Positions 11,477 through 19,375 of a stretch of 64,000 nucleotides of DNA are shown in pieces. Source of the DNA: UBA7703 sp963667195. Lineage in GTDB: Bacteria > Bacillota > Clostridia > Christensenellales > CAG-138. A program made the position numbers and the translations under genes. Where the stretch lies: positions 2,852,001 through 2,916,000 of the forward strand of contig OY762962.1 of the NCBI GenBank assembly GCA_963667195.1. Reading direction: 5' to 3'. Numbering within the stretch: the first letter of the stretch is position 1; each line of letters begins with the position of its first letter. The notes beneath the pieces were generated by a model. It was not told where the DNA came from. It searched no databases and saw nothing but the letters and a program-made list of their open reading frames with translations.

Positions 11477-11729
11477 CGTGTGTTTCTCCAATAGTTAGAC
11501 AGCTTATTTTATCATAGCGGTAGTGCATTTGCAAAAGCAGACTCGCGTGTTTTGTGCGAATAAAACAAACAGAGTGTAAACACAGCGTTCAATATCTTGT
11601 TACATTTCAGTGACCAAGTTTTGAATTTGTTCAAATCAATCCCGTTAGAAAACCGTTATAATGATTGTGTTGAGTAATTTTACTCTTTTCCAAATTTTCG
11701 CATTTTCGAGACAATATGAGGTGTTTATA
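11477..11729. promoter_or_regulatory. AT-rich divergent intergenic region (ABC-F / NlpC-P60)
   Basis: A 253-bp gap between two divergent genes. A clear TATAAT sits on the plus strand at 11657-11662 and would serve the wall hydrolase, leaving a leader of about 60 nt before the TTG start. No good -35 box is seen at 17 bp. I found no confident promoter for the ABC-F gene on the other strand and no structured RNA. Confidence 0.4.
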
Positions 11730-13043
11730 TTGAATACGCCGCGCCTGCCTTCGGGCAAACCGCAAAAGCATATCTTTCCGCCCGCCGCGCGCACATGGAT
11801 ACTCACCATCGCGGGCGGATGCATCATCGCGTTCCTCGTGCTGCCGCTGGCGATCAACTACTTCTCCGGCGCAAACGCGGTAGCGCAGGAAGCCGATCGC
11901 GTGGTCATCGAAGCGACGCCGACGCCGATTCCCTTTAGCGCGGAGGCACTCGCGCCAACTTCCTGCGCGCTCGATACCCCGCAGCCTGCGGAAGCAACCC
12001 CGGGCGTCATCATGTCCCAATTCACGCTTCTCAAGCAGGACGACGATTATCCGACCGTTTCCCAACTGCAAAACAGGCTTATGGAGCTCGGCTATCTCGA
12101 TTCGGATGAACCGACAACCGTCTATAACGCGGCGACGACGGTTGCCGTCTCCCTCTTCCAGCGCACGATCAACGAGCCCATGGACGGCATCGCCACGGGA
12201 GAACTGCAGGAGCATCTCTTTAGCACGGAAGCAAAGCCATACGAAATCAAACTTGGGGACAGCGGAACAGATGTGGAGAGCATGCAATCCCGCTTGAATG
12301 AGCTGGGCTATTACGATGATAAGATCAACGGTTATTTTGGTGTTGCAACCGAGGACGCTCTGCGGGCGTTCCAAAAAAAGAACCAGATCAGCGAAGACAG
12401 TGTGTTCAACGTGGAAGATCGGGACTTACTCTACTCGCCACAAGCGCGCCCGAGGATCGATCCCACGCCGACTCCTTCGCCGAAACCCACGCCAAAACCA
12501 ACCAAGAAGCCCACGACAACAAAGAGACCGACGACCACTTCCTCCAGCGGATCGACCCAGACCGAAGCACCAAATGTTACTGACGCACCAACCGTTCCAG
12601 ACGCACCCGCCGCTACCGAAGCGCCTGTGACGAACGATATCAGCTACAACGCATCCTATAGTGCAGACGGCTTGATTTCGGTGGCGAGCGCGATGATGGG
12701 CATCCAGTATTCCTGGTCGGAGGAAAGCCCGTCCAGAGGGTTCGACTGCTCCGGCCTCGTATATTTCTGCTTGCGTACCTGTAGCGTCAGCGTGAGCCGG
12801 TACAGCGCAGCGGGGTTCTCGTCCGTAAGTGGCTGGACGGAGATTACCTCGATCAACGATCTACAAAAGGGCGACTTGATTTTCTTTAAAAACGACACAT
12901 CCGACCGAGTCAGCCATACCGGTATCTATGCGGGCGGTGGAAAGTTTATCCATGCGTCGTCCAGCGCCGGAAAGGTCATCACCAGCTATATTTCGACCGC
13001 GTATTGGACGCGTAACTTTGTCAACGGCAGGCGAGTGTTCTGA
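11730..13043 (+). CDS. Peptidoglycan-binding NlpC/P60 endopeptidase
   Basis: Cell-wall hydrolase of 437 residues. One membrane segment near the N-terminus (about residues 22-45) is followed by two PG_binding_1 repeats (LQNRLMELGYL..., MQSRLNELGYYDDKINGYFG...). A long Pro/Thr/Lys linker with a TPTPSPKPTPKPTKKP run follows, then the NlpC/P60 domain with catalytic Cys in RGFDCSGLVYF and His in SHTGIYAGG and FIHASS. It should cut peptide stems of peptidoglycan outside the membrane. The TTG at 11730 is preferred because GAGGTG lies six bases upstream; the frame is open to an ATG at 11661 that overlaps the -10 box. Confidence 0.9.
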   Translation: MNTPRLPSGKPQKHIFPPAARTWILTIAGGCIIAFLVLPLAINYFSGANAVAQEADRVVIEATPTPIPFSAEALAPTSCALDTPQPAEATPGVIMSQFTLLKQDDDYPTVSQLQNRLMELGYLDSDEPTTVYNAATTVAVSLFQRTINEPMDGIATGELQEHLFSTEAKPYEIKLGDSGTDVESMQSRLNELGYYDDKINGYFGVATEDALRAFQKKNQISEDSVFNVEDRDLLYSPQARPRIDPTPTPSPKPTPKPTKKPTTTKRPTTTSSSGSTQTEAPNVTDAPTVPDAPAATEAPVTNDISYNASYSADGLISVASAMMGIQYSWSEESPSRGFDCSGLVYFCLRTCSVSVSRYSAAGFSSVSGWTEITSINDLQKGDLIFFKNDTSDRVSHTGIYAGGGKFIHASSSAGKVITSYISTAYWTRNFVNGRRVF

Positions 13044-13044
13044 T

Positions 13045-13923
13045 ATGAGCGTGTGTGAATTATGCCCTCGCAAGTGTGGCGCGGATCGCGCCGAGCAGCG
13101 CGGCCTCTGCGGCGCGGATGAAAACGTGCGCGTTGCGAAGATCATGCTGCACGAGTGGGAAGAGCCGTTTATCAGCGGCACGCGCGGTTCCGGCGCGGTG
13201 TTCTTCTCCGGCTGCAACCTCAGCTGCGTCTATTGCCAGAATCACGAAATTCGGGACGGCGGCATCGGCGAAATCATGGATGCTAGCGTGCTGGCTCAAG
13301 CTTACCTGAATTTGCAGCAGCAAGGCGCGCACAACATCAACCTCGTGACCGCAGCACCCTATGTGCCTGAGATTGTCGAGAGTCTCCGCCGCGCAAAGGC
13401 TCTGGGGCTTACGATTCCCGTCGTGTATAACTCTAGCGGGTATGAGTGCGTGGAGGCGATCCAATCGCTCAGCGGGCTAATCGATATCTATCTGCCGGAT
13501 TGGAAATACGTCTCCCCCCTGCTTTCCAAGAAGTTTTCCAATGCGCCCGACTATTGCGAGGTTGCGTCCGTTGCCATTGAGGAGATGTTTCGTCAGGTTG
13601 GCGAGCTTTCGCTGGATCAGGACGGCATCGCAAACCGCGGGCTTGTGATACGCCATCTGATCTTGCCGGGCTGTGCGGACGACTCCCGCAGCGTGCTGGA
13701 CGAGATCGCAAAACGTTTCCCGCTTTCGATCCACATCTCGCTGATGAGCCAGTATACGCCGCAGGTATATACAACGACGTTCCCGCTCAACCGCAGAATT
13801 ACACAGCGGGAATACGATCGCGTGATCTCGTATGCGTTGTCTTTGGGGCTACACAATATCTTGATTCAGGAGCGTGAATCGGCGCAGTCCGCCTACACGC
13901 CACAATTCACAAATCAGATATAA
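13045..13923 (+). CDS. Radical SAM protein, PflA-like (COG1313 type)
   Basis: Probable radical S-adenosylmethionine enzyme, 292 residues. GCNLSCVYCQNHEI carries the CX3CX2C cluster ligands. The N-terminus CELCPRKCGADRAEQRGLCG adds further cysteines, typical of the COG1313 group annotated as pyruvate-formate-lyase-activating-like. No glycyl radical enzyme is nearby, so the substrate is unknown. ATG 13045 begins one base after the stop of the wall hydrolase, so the two are probably co-transcribed; an upstream in-frame start would lie inside that gene. Confidence 0.85.
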   Translation: MSVCELCPRKCGADRAEQRGLCGADENVRVAKIMLHEWEEPFISGTRGSGAVFFSGCNLSCVYCQNHEIRDGGIGEIMDASVLAQAYLNLQQQGAHNINLVTAAPYVPEIVESLRRAKALGLTIPVVYNSSGYECVEAIQSLSGLIDIYLPDWKYVSPLLSKKFSNAPDYCEVASVAIEEMFRQVGELSLDQDGIANRGLVIRHLILPGCADDSRSVLDEIAKRFPLSIHISLMSQYTPQVYTTTFPLNRRITQREYDRVISYALSLGLHNILIQERESAQSAYTPQFTNQI

Positions 13924-13951
13924 TATTGACACAATCGGCGCATAGATTTGC

Positions 13952-13980
13952 TTGCAATTGCATAATTCGGGTGTTATACT
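13952..13980 (+). promoter_or_regulatory. Strong promoter of the candidate small RNA
   Basis: TTGCAA (13952-13957), a 17-bp spacer and TATACT (13975-13980). It lies 28 bp after the radical SAM stop. No reading frame with a ribosome site follows within 300 bp, so the transcript is probably non-coding. Confidence 0.65.
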
Positions 13981-13985
13981 CAAAC

Positions 13986-14170
13986 CATAAAAGATATCAA
14001 GTTTCCGTCCGTTATGTTCGTTTTTTCATTACCGATTTCCTCCTTAAAACCGCGTAACCGAACTACTACGTAACTTCATAATTACTTTCTGGTGGATAGG
14101 GCACCATCGGAAAGGCTTGACGGACGGAAAGTACAAAGGAGCTAGGAAACTAGCTCCTTGTCTATGTTTT
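13986..14170 (+). ncRNA. Candidate structured small RNA, about 185 nt
   Basis: Bounded by a promoter ending at 13980 and a 10-bp perfect hairpin AAGGAGCTAG/CTAGCTCCTT with a GAAA loop (14136-14159), followed by TCTATGTTTT. The 5' arm 14002-14012 (TTTCCGTCCGT) pairs perfectly over 11 bp with 14120-14130, closing a domain of about 107 nt. Inside, CCGAT (14032-14036) can pair with ATCGG just after a TGGTG/CACCA hairpin. Size and the closing stem would suit a 6S-like RNA, but I do not recognise a conserved family sequence. No coding gene is supported here. Confidence 0.55.
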
Positions 14171-14278
14171 AGGGTAAATAAAACTTAGTAACGATTTACA
14201 CATTTCGGTTTTAATAGTTGAATTGGCTCCTTATCTATGTTTTGGAGCAGTTCGAATCTGCCTCCACATTTTGGTTTT
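14153..14278 (+). repeat. Imperfect tandem repeat, about 66-73 bp period
   Basis: GCTCCTTGTCTATGTTTT at 14153-14170 recurs as GCTCCTTATCTATGTTTT at 14226-14243, and CACATTTCGGTTTT at 14199-14212 recurs as CACATTTTGGTTTT at 14265-14278. The second unit carries GCAGTTCGAATCTGC, a hairpin that looks like a tRNA T-arm but has no tRNA body. The region is gene-free and AT-rich. Confidence 0.5.
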
Positions 14279-14333
14279 CAATTCATACAAAGAAATTTAC
14301 GAATACAATTTAGTGATAAAACGCAATAAAAAA

Positions 14334-14349
14334 AGCCGCTTGCGCGGCT
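14334..14349 (-). terminator. Terminator of the GNAT/ROK transcription unit
   Basis: Inverted repeat AGCCGC/GCGGCT with a 4-base loop. On the minus strand it is followed by a run of seven T, five bases after the GNAT stop. The plus-strand side also has TATTTTTATT, so it may work in both directions. Confidence 0.85.
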
Positions 14350-14353
14350 ATTT

Positions 14354-14821
14354 TTATTGAAGATACTGAATCATAAGCAAGCAAGGATTCTCCGGGTCCC
14401 AAAGCTCCGGTAATACCTCAAGCTTTCGAAACCCCACCGACTCATAGAACAAGCGGGTATCGTCATACTCCTGATAATGCCCCTCATCAACCGTCTTTAC
14501 GTGGAGGAACGAATACCCCTGCGCCTTTACAAAAGATCGCATCGCCTCAAACAGCGCTTTGCCGATTCCCTCCCGGTGATGCGCTTTTTTCACTCCCATG
14601 ACGTTCAACTCAACCGCGTAAGGACTCGTCTCTTTGATGGCGATAAACCCCGTGAACTCTCCTGCCTGCTCGCAAACCCATAATGGCATTTCGGCACAAG
14701 CGCGAATGTAGTTCTCGGTGTATTCCGGAATCCCGAACCACTCCGGCAGATCGAGCAGAACCTCTCGCGCAATCCTGGAGCGCTGCTCCGGCTGCGCGAC
14801 AAAGCGTATCTCCCCGTTCAT
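14354..14821 (-). CDS. GNAT family N-acetyltransferase
   Basis: 155 residues with the GNAT acetyl-CoA fold: core strand VELNVMGVKKAHHREGIGKALFEAM carries the R/Q-x-x-G-x-G/A pyrophosphate loop (REGIGKA), and the C-terminal DDTRLFYESVGFRKLE motif is typical. Acceptor substrate unknown. Its ATG overlaps the stop of the ROK kinase (ATGA), so the pair is translationally coupled, and the terminator follows directly. Confidence 0.88.
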   Translation of the reverse strand: MNGEIRFVAQPEQRSRIAREVLLDLPEWFGIPEYTENYIRACAEMPLWVCEQAGEFTGFIAIKETSPYAVELNVMGVKKAHHREGIGKALFEAMRSFVKAQGYSFLHVKTVDEGHYQEYDDTRLFYESVGFRKLEVLPELWDPENPCLLMIQYLQ

Positions 14822-15765
14822 CTTTGCAGATGCAGCATCGCGGCGCCAACGATTCCCGCGTCGTTCTTCATCTCTGCCGCGACGATCTTCGCGTGGTTCT
14901 TGAAGAACGCATATTTCTTCGCGTACTCGCGAATCGGAGCAAGCAGGAACTCGCCATCGTTGCTGACACCACCGCCGAACGCGATGATTTCGGGATCAAA
15001 CAGCGCAATCGCCGTGCAGGCGGTCGCCCCCAGATAGTCCGTAAACTGATTGTATACTTCGCAGGCAACGGCGTCACCTTCCCGCGCACAATCCATAACG
15101 AGCTTCGCATTGATCTTCGTCAGGTCACCCTGCGCGCGCTGATACATTGCGCTCTCGTGATGCACATTCGCGGATTTTCTACCCTCGCGCACGAGTGCCG
15201 CAGCGGAGCAGTACGACTCGATGCAGCCCTTTTGTCCGCAGGTGCAGGGTTCGCCGCCAAAAAGCAGCACCGCGTGCCCGAACTCAAAGCCGTTCTTTTT
15301 GCCGCCGATGAAGATCTTGCCGTCCAGCACAAGTCCGCCGCCGATGCCGGTGCCGATCGTGATCAGTAAGCCGGAGGAACATCCACGGAACGCGCCGCTG
15401 TAATACTCCGCAAGCGCCGCCGCATTTGCGTCGTTTTCCACATACACCGTGATACCGGGAAAATCCGCGCCGACGAGCGCGCAGAGCGGGAAATTATGAT
15501 AGTCGAGGTTGTGCGCGTCGATGACCACGCCGCGATCATAGTCGATACTGCCGGGCACGGCGAGTCCGATTGCCGAAATCTGATCCGATTTGAGGTTGTT
15601 CTCCGACATCAGTCCGCTGATGAGCGTCTGAATCGTCGCGATGGAGTCTTTGGGATCGCCCGTATGCGGAAACGGAAGCGATTTTTTGCTGATGAGCTTT
15701 AGATCTTCGCTGACAACACCTGCCGCAATCTTGCTTCCGCCGATATCGACGCCGATACTGTACAT
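14818..15765 (-). CDS. ROK family sugar kinase (glucokinase-like)
   Basis: 315 residues without an N-terminal helix-turn-helix, so an enzyme rather than a repressor. ATP-binding GVDIGGSKIAAGVV at the N-terminus, the catalytic ENDANAAALAEYY segment, TIGTGIGGGLVLDGK, and the zinc-binding CTCGQKGCIESYCS hallmark of ROK kinases. Glucose is the likeliest substrate; N-acetylmannosamine or fructose cannot be excluded. An AGGAAAG ribosome site precedes the start. The HAD phosphatase lies 43 bp upstream in the same direction. Confidence 0.9.
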   Translation of the reverse strand: MYSIGVDIGGSKIAAGVVSEDLKLISKKSLPFPHTGDPKDSIATIQTLISGLMSENNLKSDQISAIGLAVPGSIDYDRGVVIDAHNLDYHNFPLCALVGADFPGITVYVENDANAAALAEYYSGAFRGCSSGLLITIGTGIGGGLVLDGKIFIGGKKNGFEFGHAVLLFGGEPCTCGQKGCIESYCSAAALVREGRKSANVHHESAMYQRAQGDLTKINAKLVMDCAREGDAVACEVYNQFTDYLGATACTAIALFDPEIIAFGGGVSNDGEFLLAPIREYAKKYAFFKNHAKIVAAEMKNDAGIVGAAMLHLQR

Positions 15766-15808
15766 GTTCTTTCCTCCTGCATGATCGATCCGGTAAACCG
15801 GTTAGTTT

Positions 15809-16609
15809 CTATTGATTCAACACAAATTGCTCGATGAACACGGCAACTGCGTCCTCATCGCTCGCGGGAATAATCACATCTGCAACCGCCTTGACCTCTT
15901 CCGCACCGTCAAACACGCAGGCGCCGAGGCCAGCCCACTCGATCATCTCCTGATCGAGATAGTTGTCGCCAGCGGCGGCGATGCTTTCGCGCGGAATATG
16001 CAGCATGTAGGAGAGCTCTTCCAGCGCGGTTGCCTTCGTAATACCAAGATTGTTGATCTCGATAAAGCCAGGGCTGGAACGCGAAACCTGCGCAATTCCC
16101 GCAAAATGCTCCCGAAACTCAAAGAACAATTCATCCTGCCGCATAAGCGGCGCAAAGGCGAGAATCTTCGGCACGTTGTGATAAGTCTTCTTCCGGATAT
16201 CGGGATCGACGATGAACTTGAGCTTGTGGCGGTTGACGTAGCCGCTCGCAACCTCGCTCGGCTGCTCGCTGATGACCGTCTCGTCGATGTAGATCTGCGC
16301 GGGAACGTCTGCCTTTTTGGCGTATTCCAGCACCTCGCGGATCACGGCAGGGTCCATTTCGTGCAATACAAGCGCGCGTTCGCTGTCGATATCCGCGATC
16401 ATTGCCCCGCCGTATTGAATCGAAGGCCCGTGCAGATCAAGCGTTTTCCAGATCGGGCGCGTTGCGATGCGACCTCTGCCCGTCGCCAGTACGACATGAA
16501 CCCCGGAATCGATCGCCTGCCGTACCGCGTTTCGGTTTCGCTCGCTGATGATTCCAGCTTGGTTGGTCAGCGTTCCGTCGATGTCCAGCGCGATGAGTTT
16601 GATTTCCAT
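15809..16609 (-). CDS. Cof-type HAD-IIB phosphatase
   Basis: 266 residues. Motif I LDIDGTLTN supplies the nucleophile Asp and acid Asp; VVLATGR is motif II, and GDNYLDQEMIEWAG is motif IV with the Mg-binding Asp. The central cap is of the Cof type. This family dephosphorylates sugar phosphates, flavin or pyridoxal phosphates, and specificity is not readable. It sits between proA and the ROK kinase on the same strand, with no visible terminator on either side. Confidence 0.88.
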   Translation of the reverse strand: MEIKLIALDIDGTLTNQAGIISERNRNAVRQAIDSGVHVVLATGRGRIATRPIWKTLDLHGPSIQYGGAMIADIDSERALVLHEMDPAVIREVLEYAKKADVPAQIYIDETVISEQPSEVASGYVNRHKLKFIVDPDIRKKTYHNVPKILAFAPLMRQDELFFEFREHFAGIAQVSRSSPGFIEINNLGITKATALEELSYMLHIPRESIAAAGDNYLDQEMIEWAGLGACVFDGAEEVKAVADVIIPASDEDAVAVFIEQFVLNQ

Positions 16610-16646
16610 TTATTCTCCAGTGATTTCTACCGCAAGTGCGGGTGTG

Positions 16647-17888
16647 TTATCGAATTTGACCCGCTCCGCGAATCGTGTACTTGATCGTAGTCAGCTCGTC
16701 GAGTCCCATAGGTCCTCTTGCGTGCAGCTTTTGTGTGCTGATGCCGATCTCCGCGCCAAAGCCAAACTCTTCGCCGTCCGTAAACCGCGTGGAGGCGTTG
16801 ACGTAGACCGCAGCCGAGTTCACCTCGTTGAGGAAGCGCTCCGCGGTATCATAGCATGCGGTCACAATCGCGTCGCTGTGATGGGTACCGTAGGTTTCGA
16901 TGTGATTGATCGCCTCATCCAGCGAATCGACGACCTTGATCGAGAGGATCAAATCGTTGTATTCGGTTGACCAGTCCTCTTCCGTGGCGTCGATTGAGCC
17001 CGGCATCAGCGCTTTTGCACGCACATCGCACCTGAGCTCTACACCGCGCGCCGTGAGCCGCTTTGCAATCTCCGGAAGGCAAGCGCTTGCAACGCTTTCG
17101 TGCACAAGCAGCGTCTCCGCCGCGTTGCAGACGGAAGGACGCGAACACTTCGCGTTTTCGATGATGTCCGCCGCCATATCAAGATCGCCCGACTCGTCGA
17201 TATAGACATGGCAAACGCCGACGCCTGTCTCGATGACCGGAATCGTCGCTTGCTGCAGCACACTCTGGATGAGTCCCTGTCCGCCGCGCGGAATCAGTAC
17301 GTCGATGAGTCCGTTAAGCTTCATCATCTCCGCTGCGGCTACGCGATCCGTGTCCCGCAGTAGCCCGATTGCGCCTTCGGGGATTCCGTTTGCCGTGGCG
17401 GCAAGGCTCAGCGCGTCGCAGACGGCGGCGTTGCTCAACAGTGCCTCGCTTCCGCCGCGCAGCACGCAGGCGTTTCCGCTCTTGAGGCAGAGCGCGATGG
17501 CGTCCGCAGTGACATTCGGGCGCGCTTCGTAGATGATGCCGATGACGCCGAGCGGAACACGGCGCTTCTCGATGCGAAGGCCGTTTGGGCGAACGAATAC
17601 CGCGTCGCTTTTGCCGATCGGATCAGCAAGAAGCGCTACCTTGCGCATGCCGTTTGCCATGCTCTCGATGCGCTTCTGATCGAGCGTCAGCCGGTCGATG
17701 AACGAGGCCTTGACCCCGCGCTCTTTCGCGAGGCGAACATCTTCTGCATTTGCGCGGAGGATTTCAGGCGTGGCTAATGCCAGCGCGTCTGCCATAGCAA
17801 GCAGCGCGTCGTTTCTCGTCTTTGCGGATGTGATGGCGAGCTTGCCGGAGGCAGCTTTTGCGCGTTGCGCCAGTTCGCGAACAGTCAT
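16647..17888 (-). CDS. proA: Glutamate-5-semialdehyde dehydrogenase
   Basis: Second step of proline synthesis: NADPH-dependent reduction of gamma-glutamyl phosphate to glutamate semialdehyde. The 413 residues cover the aldehyde dehydrogenase fold; PRGGQGLIQSVL, VIETGVGVCHVYID and the catalytic Cys in KCSRPSVCNAAETLL are the ProA signatures. The C-terminus GPMGLDELTTIKY is also typical. The usual partner proB is not in the window. Cytosolic. The ATG lies 164 bp from the divergent flavodoxin gene. Confidence 0.97.
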   Translation of the reverse strand: MTVRELAQRAKAASGKLAITSAKTRNDALLAMADALALATPEILRANAEDVRLAKERGVKASFIDRLTLDQKRIESMANGMRKVALLADPIGKSDAVFVRPNGLRIEKRRVPLGVIGIIYEARPNVTADAIALCLKSGNACVLRGGSEALLSNAAVCDALSLAATANGIPEGAIGLLRDTDRVAAAEMMKLNGLIDVLIPRGGQGLIQSVLQQATIPVIETGVGVCHVYIDESGDLDMAADIIENAKCSRPSVCNAAETLLVHESVASACLPEIAKRLTARGVELRCDVRAKALMPGSIDATEEDWSTEYNDLILSIKVVDSLDEAINHIETYGTHHSDAIVTACYDTAERFLNEVNSAAVYVNASTRFTDGEEFGFGAEIGISTQKLHARGPMGLDELTTIKYTIRGAGQIR

Positions 17889-18052
17889 GGGTCAATCCCC
17901 TCCAAACTTTCCACACATTATATCGTATATACTCCGGAATCACAAGTGAGTAACCGCCCGAACGAGCGATTGCCGGCACATTCCGGCGATTCCGCTTGAC
18001 GCGGTGCGCGGAACGTGATACTCCTATCATAACGAAAATTCGGAGGGAAACC

Positions 18053-18610
18053 ATGCAGGCTTATCTCATCTCCGACGGAGAGTTTCTCACGCCGAGACAA
18101 CAGCAAATCAAACTTAAACTGACGCAGTATTTCACCGCAAAAGGATTTTCAATTCTAGAGAAAACGCTTGATCGGGACATGCTCGCGTTCTGCCGCGGGT
18201 GCTTCGATTGCTGGGTCAAAACGCCCGGCGAGTGCATCATGCGGGACGGCATCGTTGAGATCAACCGCGCGTGCATGACGAGCGACGTGGTCGTCTATCT
18301 CTGCCCGATCGTGTTCGGACAGTTTTCCGCAAACATGAAGTACGCAATTGACCGCTGGCTTCCCAACATGCTGCCGTTTTTCATAACGCGAAAAGACGGC
18401 TCCACAATGCATTCTCCTCGCTATGATGATTACGCGGCGCAGGTTTTCATCGGCTATGGCCATGTTTCGGCGGATGAGCCGCAACTCTTTACGGACATCA
18501 ACAAGAAGCATAGAAGCAATGTCTATGTGATCATCGATCAAGGGAACGACGAATCGATCACGTCCGCGCTGGACGGCGTGTCCCTCAATCGTGCGGGAGG
18601 TGCATTATGA
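18053..18610 (+). CDS. Flavodoxin-like NAD(P)H-dependent oxidoreductase
   Basis: 185 residues of flavodoxin/NADPH-dependent FMN reductase type. FCRGCFDCWVKTPGECIM is the cysteine-bearing segment common in this family, and VVYLCPIVFGQFSANMKYAIDRW is the flavin-side loop. The N-terminal phosphate loop is atypical (YLISDGEFLTPRQQ instead of GSPRxxGNT). ATG 18053 has a GGAGG six bases upstream; the longer open frame starts in the promoter region. Its stop overlaps the start of the next gene. Substrate unknown. Confidence 0.75.
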   Translation: MQAYLISDGEFLTPRQQQIKLKLTQYFTAKGFSILEKTLDRDMLAFCRGCFDCWVKTPGECIMRDGIVEINRACMTSDVVVYLCPIVFGQFSANMKYAIDRWLPNMLPFFITRKDGSTMHSPRYDDYAAQVFIGYGHVSADEPQLFTDINKKHRSNVYVIIDQGNDESITSALDGVSLNRAGGAL

Positions 18611-19290
18611 GCGAAACGAACTATCGCGTCGCGCTGGTCAGCGCAAGCCCGAAGGTCGAGCAGGAATGGGCGGTTTCTGCATTTCTCGCGAAGTACGGTG
18701 AATCTAGATTGACGAGTGATTCTATCACCGTCACCACGATTCCCGTTCGTCACGCGCTCATGCATCACGAAACGGATACCGCGTTTGCGTCGTTACAGGA
18801 AGCGGACGCAATTGTGCTAATCTTCCCGCTCTACTTCTTCTGCATGCCCGCCATGCTGACGAGATTTTTGCAGGACTTCGCAGCAAAAGAGCCGAAAGCA
18901 GCGAAGGATTGCGCGGTGTATGCGCTCGTCAACTGCGGCTTTCCCGAGCCGGAGATCAATCTCGAGGCGATGCGCGTCGTGGAGCAGTTTACGCTTCAAA
19001 CCGGGCGCAGCTATGGCGGCGGTGTGATGATCGGCTGCGGCGGCATGATCCTCGGCGCACAGGGCGCGCCGTTTATGCGCGATGTGATGGAGCAGATCGA
19101 CGCCCTGTTTGCGCGGGTGGATGCTAGCCTTTCGCAATCAGGTTCCATTGAATCGAAGATCGTTCCTACGGCACCGAAGTTTCCGCGCGCGCTCTACTTT
19201 CTCGCGGGAAATGCGGGATGGCGCTCGACAGCGCGAAAAAATCACCTCAAAAACAAATATCTATTCCGAACACCTTATCGACCCGAATAA
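18607..19290 (+). CDS. Flavodoxin-like NAD(P)H oxidoreductase, second of a pair
   Basis: 227 residues. VALVSASPKVEQEWAVSAFLAKY corresponds to the N-terminal phosphate-binding strand-loop-helix and ADAIVLIFPLYFFCMPAMLTRFL to the flavin-contact region. GGGVMIGCGGMILGA resembles the C-terminal half of flavodoxin-fold family members. It overlaps the previous gene by four bases (ATGA), so the two proteins are probably made together and may form a heteromer. A basic tail (STARKNHLKNKYLFRT) ends the protein. Function beyond flavin redox is unknown. Confidence 0.7.
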   Translation: MSETNYRVALVSASPKVEQEWAVSAFLAKYGESRLTSDSITVTTIPVRHALMHHETDTAFASLQEADAIVLIFPLYFFCMPAMLTRFLQDFAAKEPKAAKDCAVYALVNCGFPEPEINLEAMRVVEQFTLQTGRSYGGGVMIGCGGMILGAQGAPFMRDVMEQIDALFARVDASLSQSGSIESKIVPTAPKFPRALYFLAGNAGWRSTARKNHLKNKYLFRTPYRPE

Positions 19291-19321
19291 ACGCAAGCAG
19301 CGTGAAGCAAATCGTAAAAAA

Positions 19322-19346
19322 CGAACCGCCGGGATTCGGCGGTTCG
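19322..19346 (-). terminator. Bidirectional terminator between flavodoxin pair and APC permease
   Basis: Perfect 10-bp inverted repeat CGAACCGCCG/CGGCGGTTCG with a 5-base loop. The minus-strand side is followed by six T, 30 bp after the permease stop. The plus side has a weaker TGTGTGTTTT tail after the second flavodoxin gene. Confidence 0.85.
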
Positions 19347-19375
19347 TGTGTGTTTTGGGTTGAATGGGTCAATGA

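Noticed and set aside
12470..12640. Tandem repeat or recombination hotspot in the Pro/Thr/Lys codons of the wall hydrolase
   Set aside because: This is the low-complexity linker between binding and catalytic domains, ordinary for secreted wall enzymes.
13926..13931. TTGACA as the -35 box of the small RNA promoter
   Set aside because: No -10 box lies at a workable distance; TTGCAA at 13952 with TATACT at 17 bp is better.
14226..14278. tRNA or tmRNA gene suggested by the TTCGAATC loop
   Set aside because: Only a T-arm-like hairpin is present; no acceptor 5' strand, D-arm or anticodon arm can be found at the right spacing.
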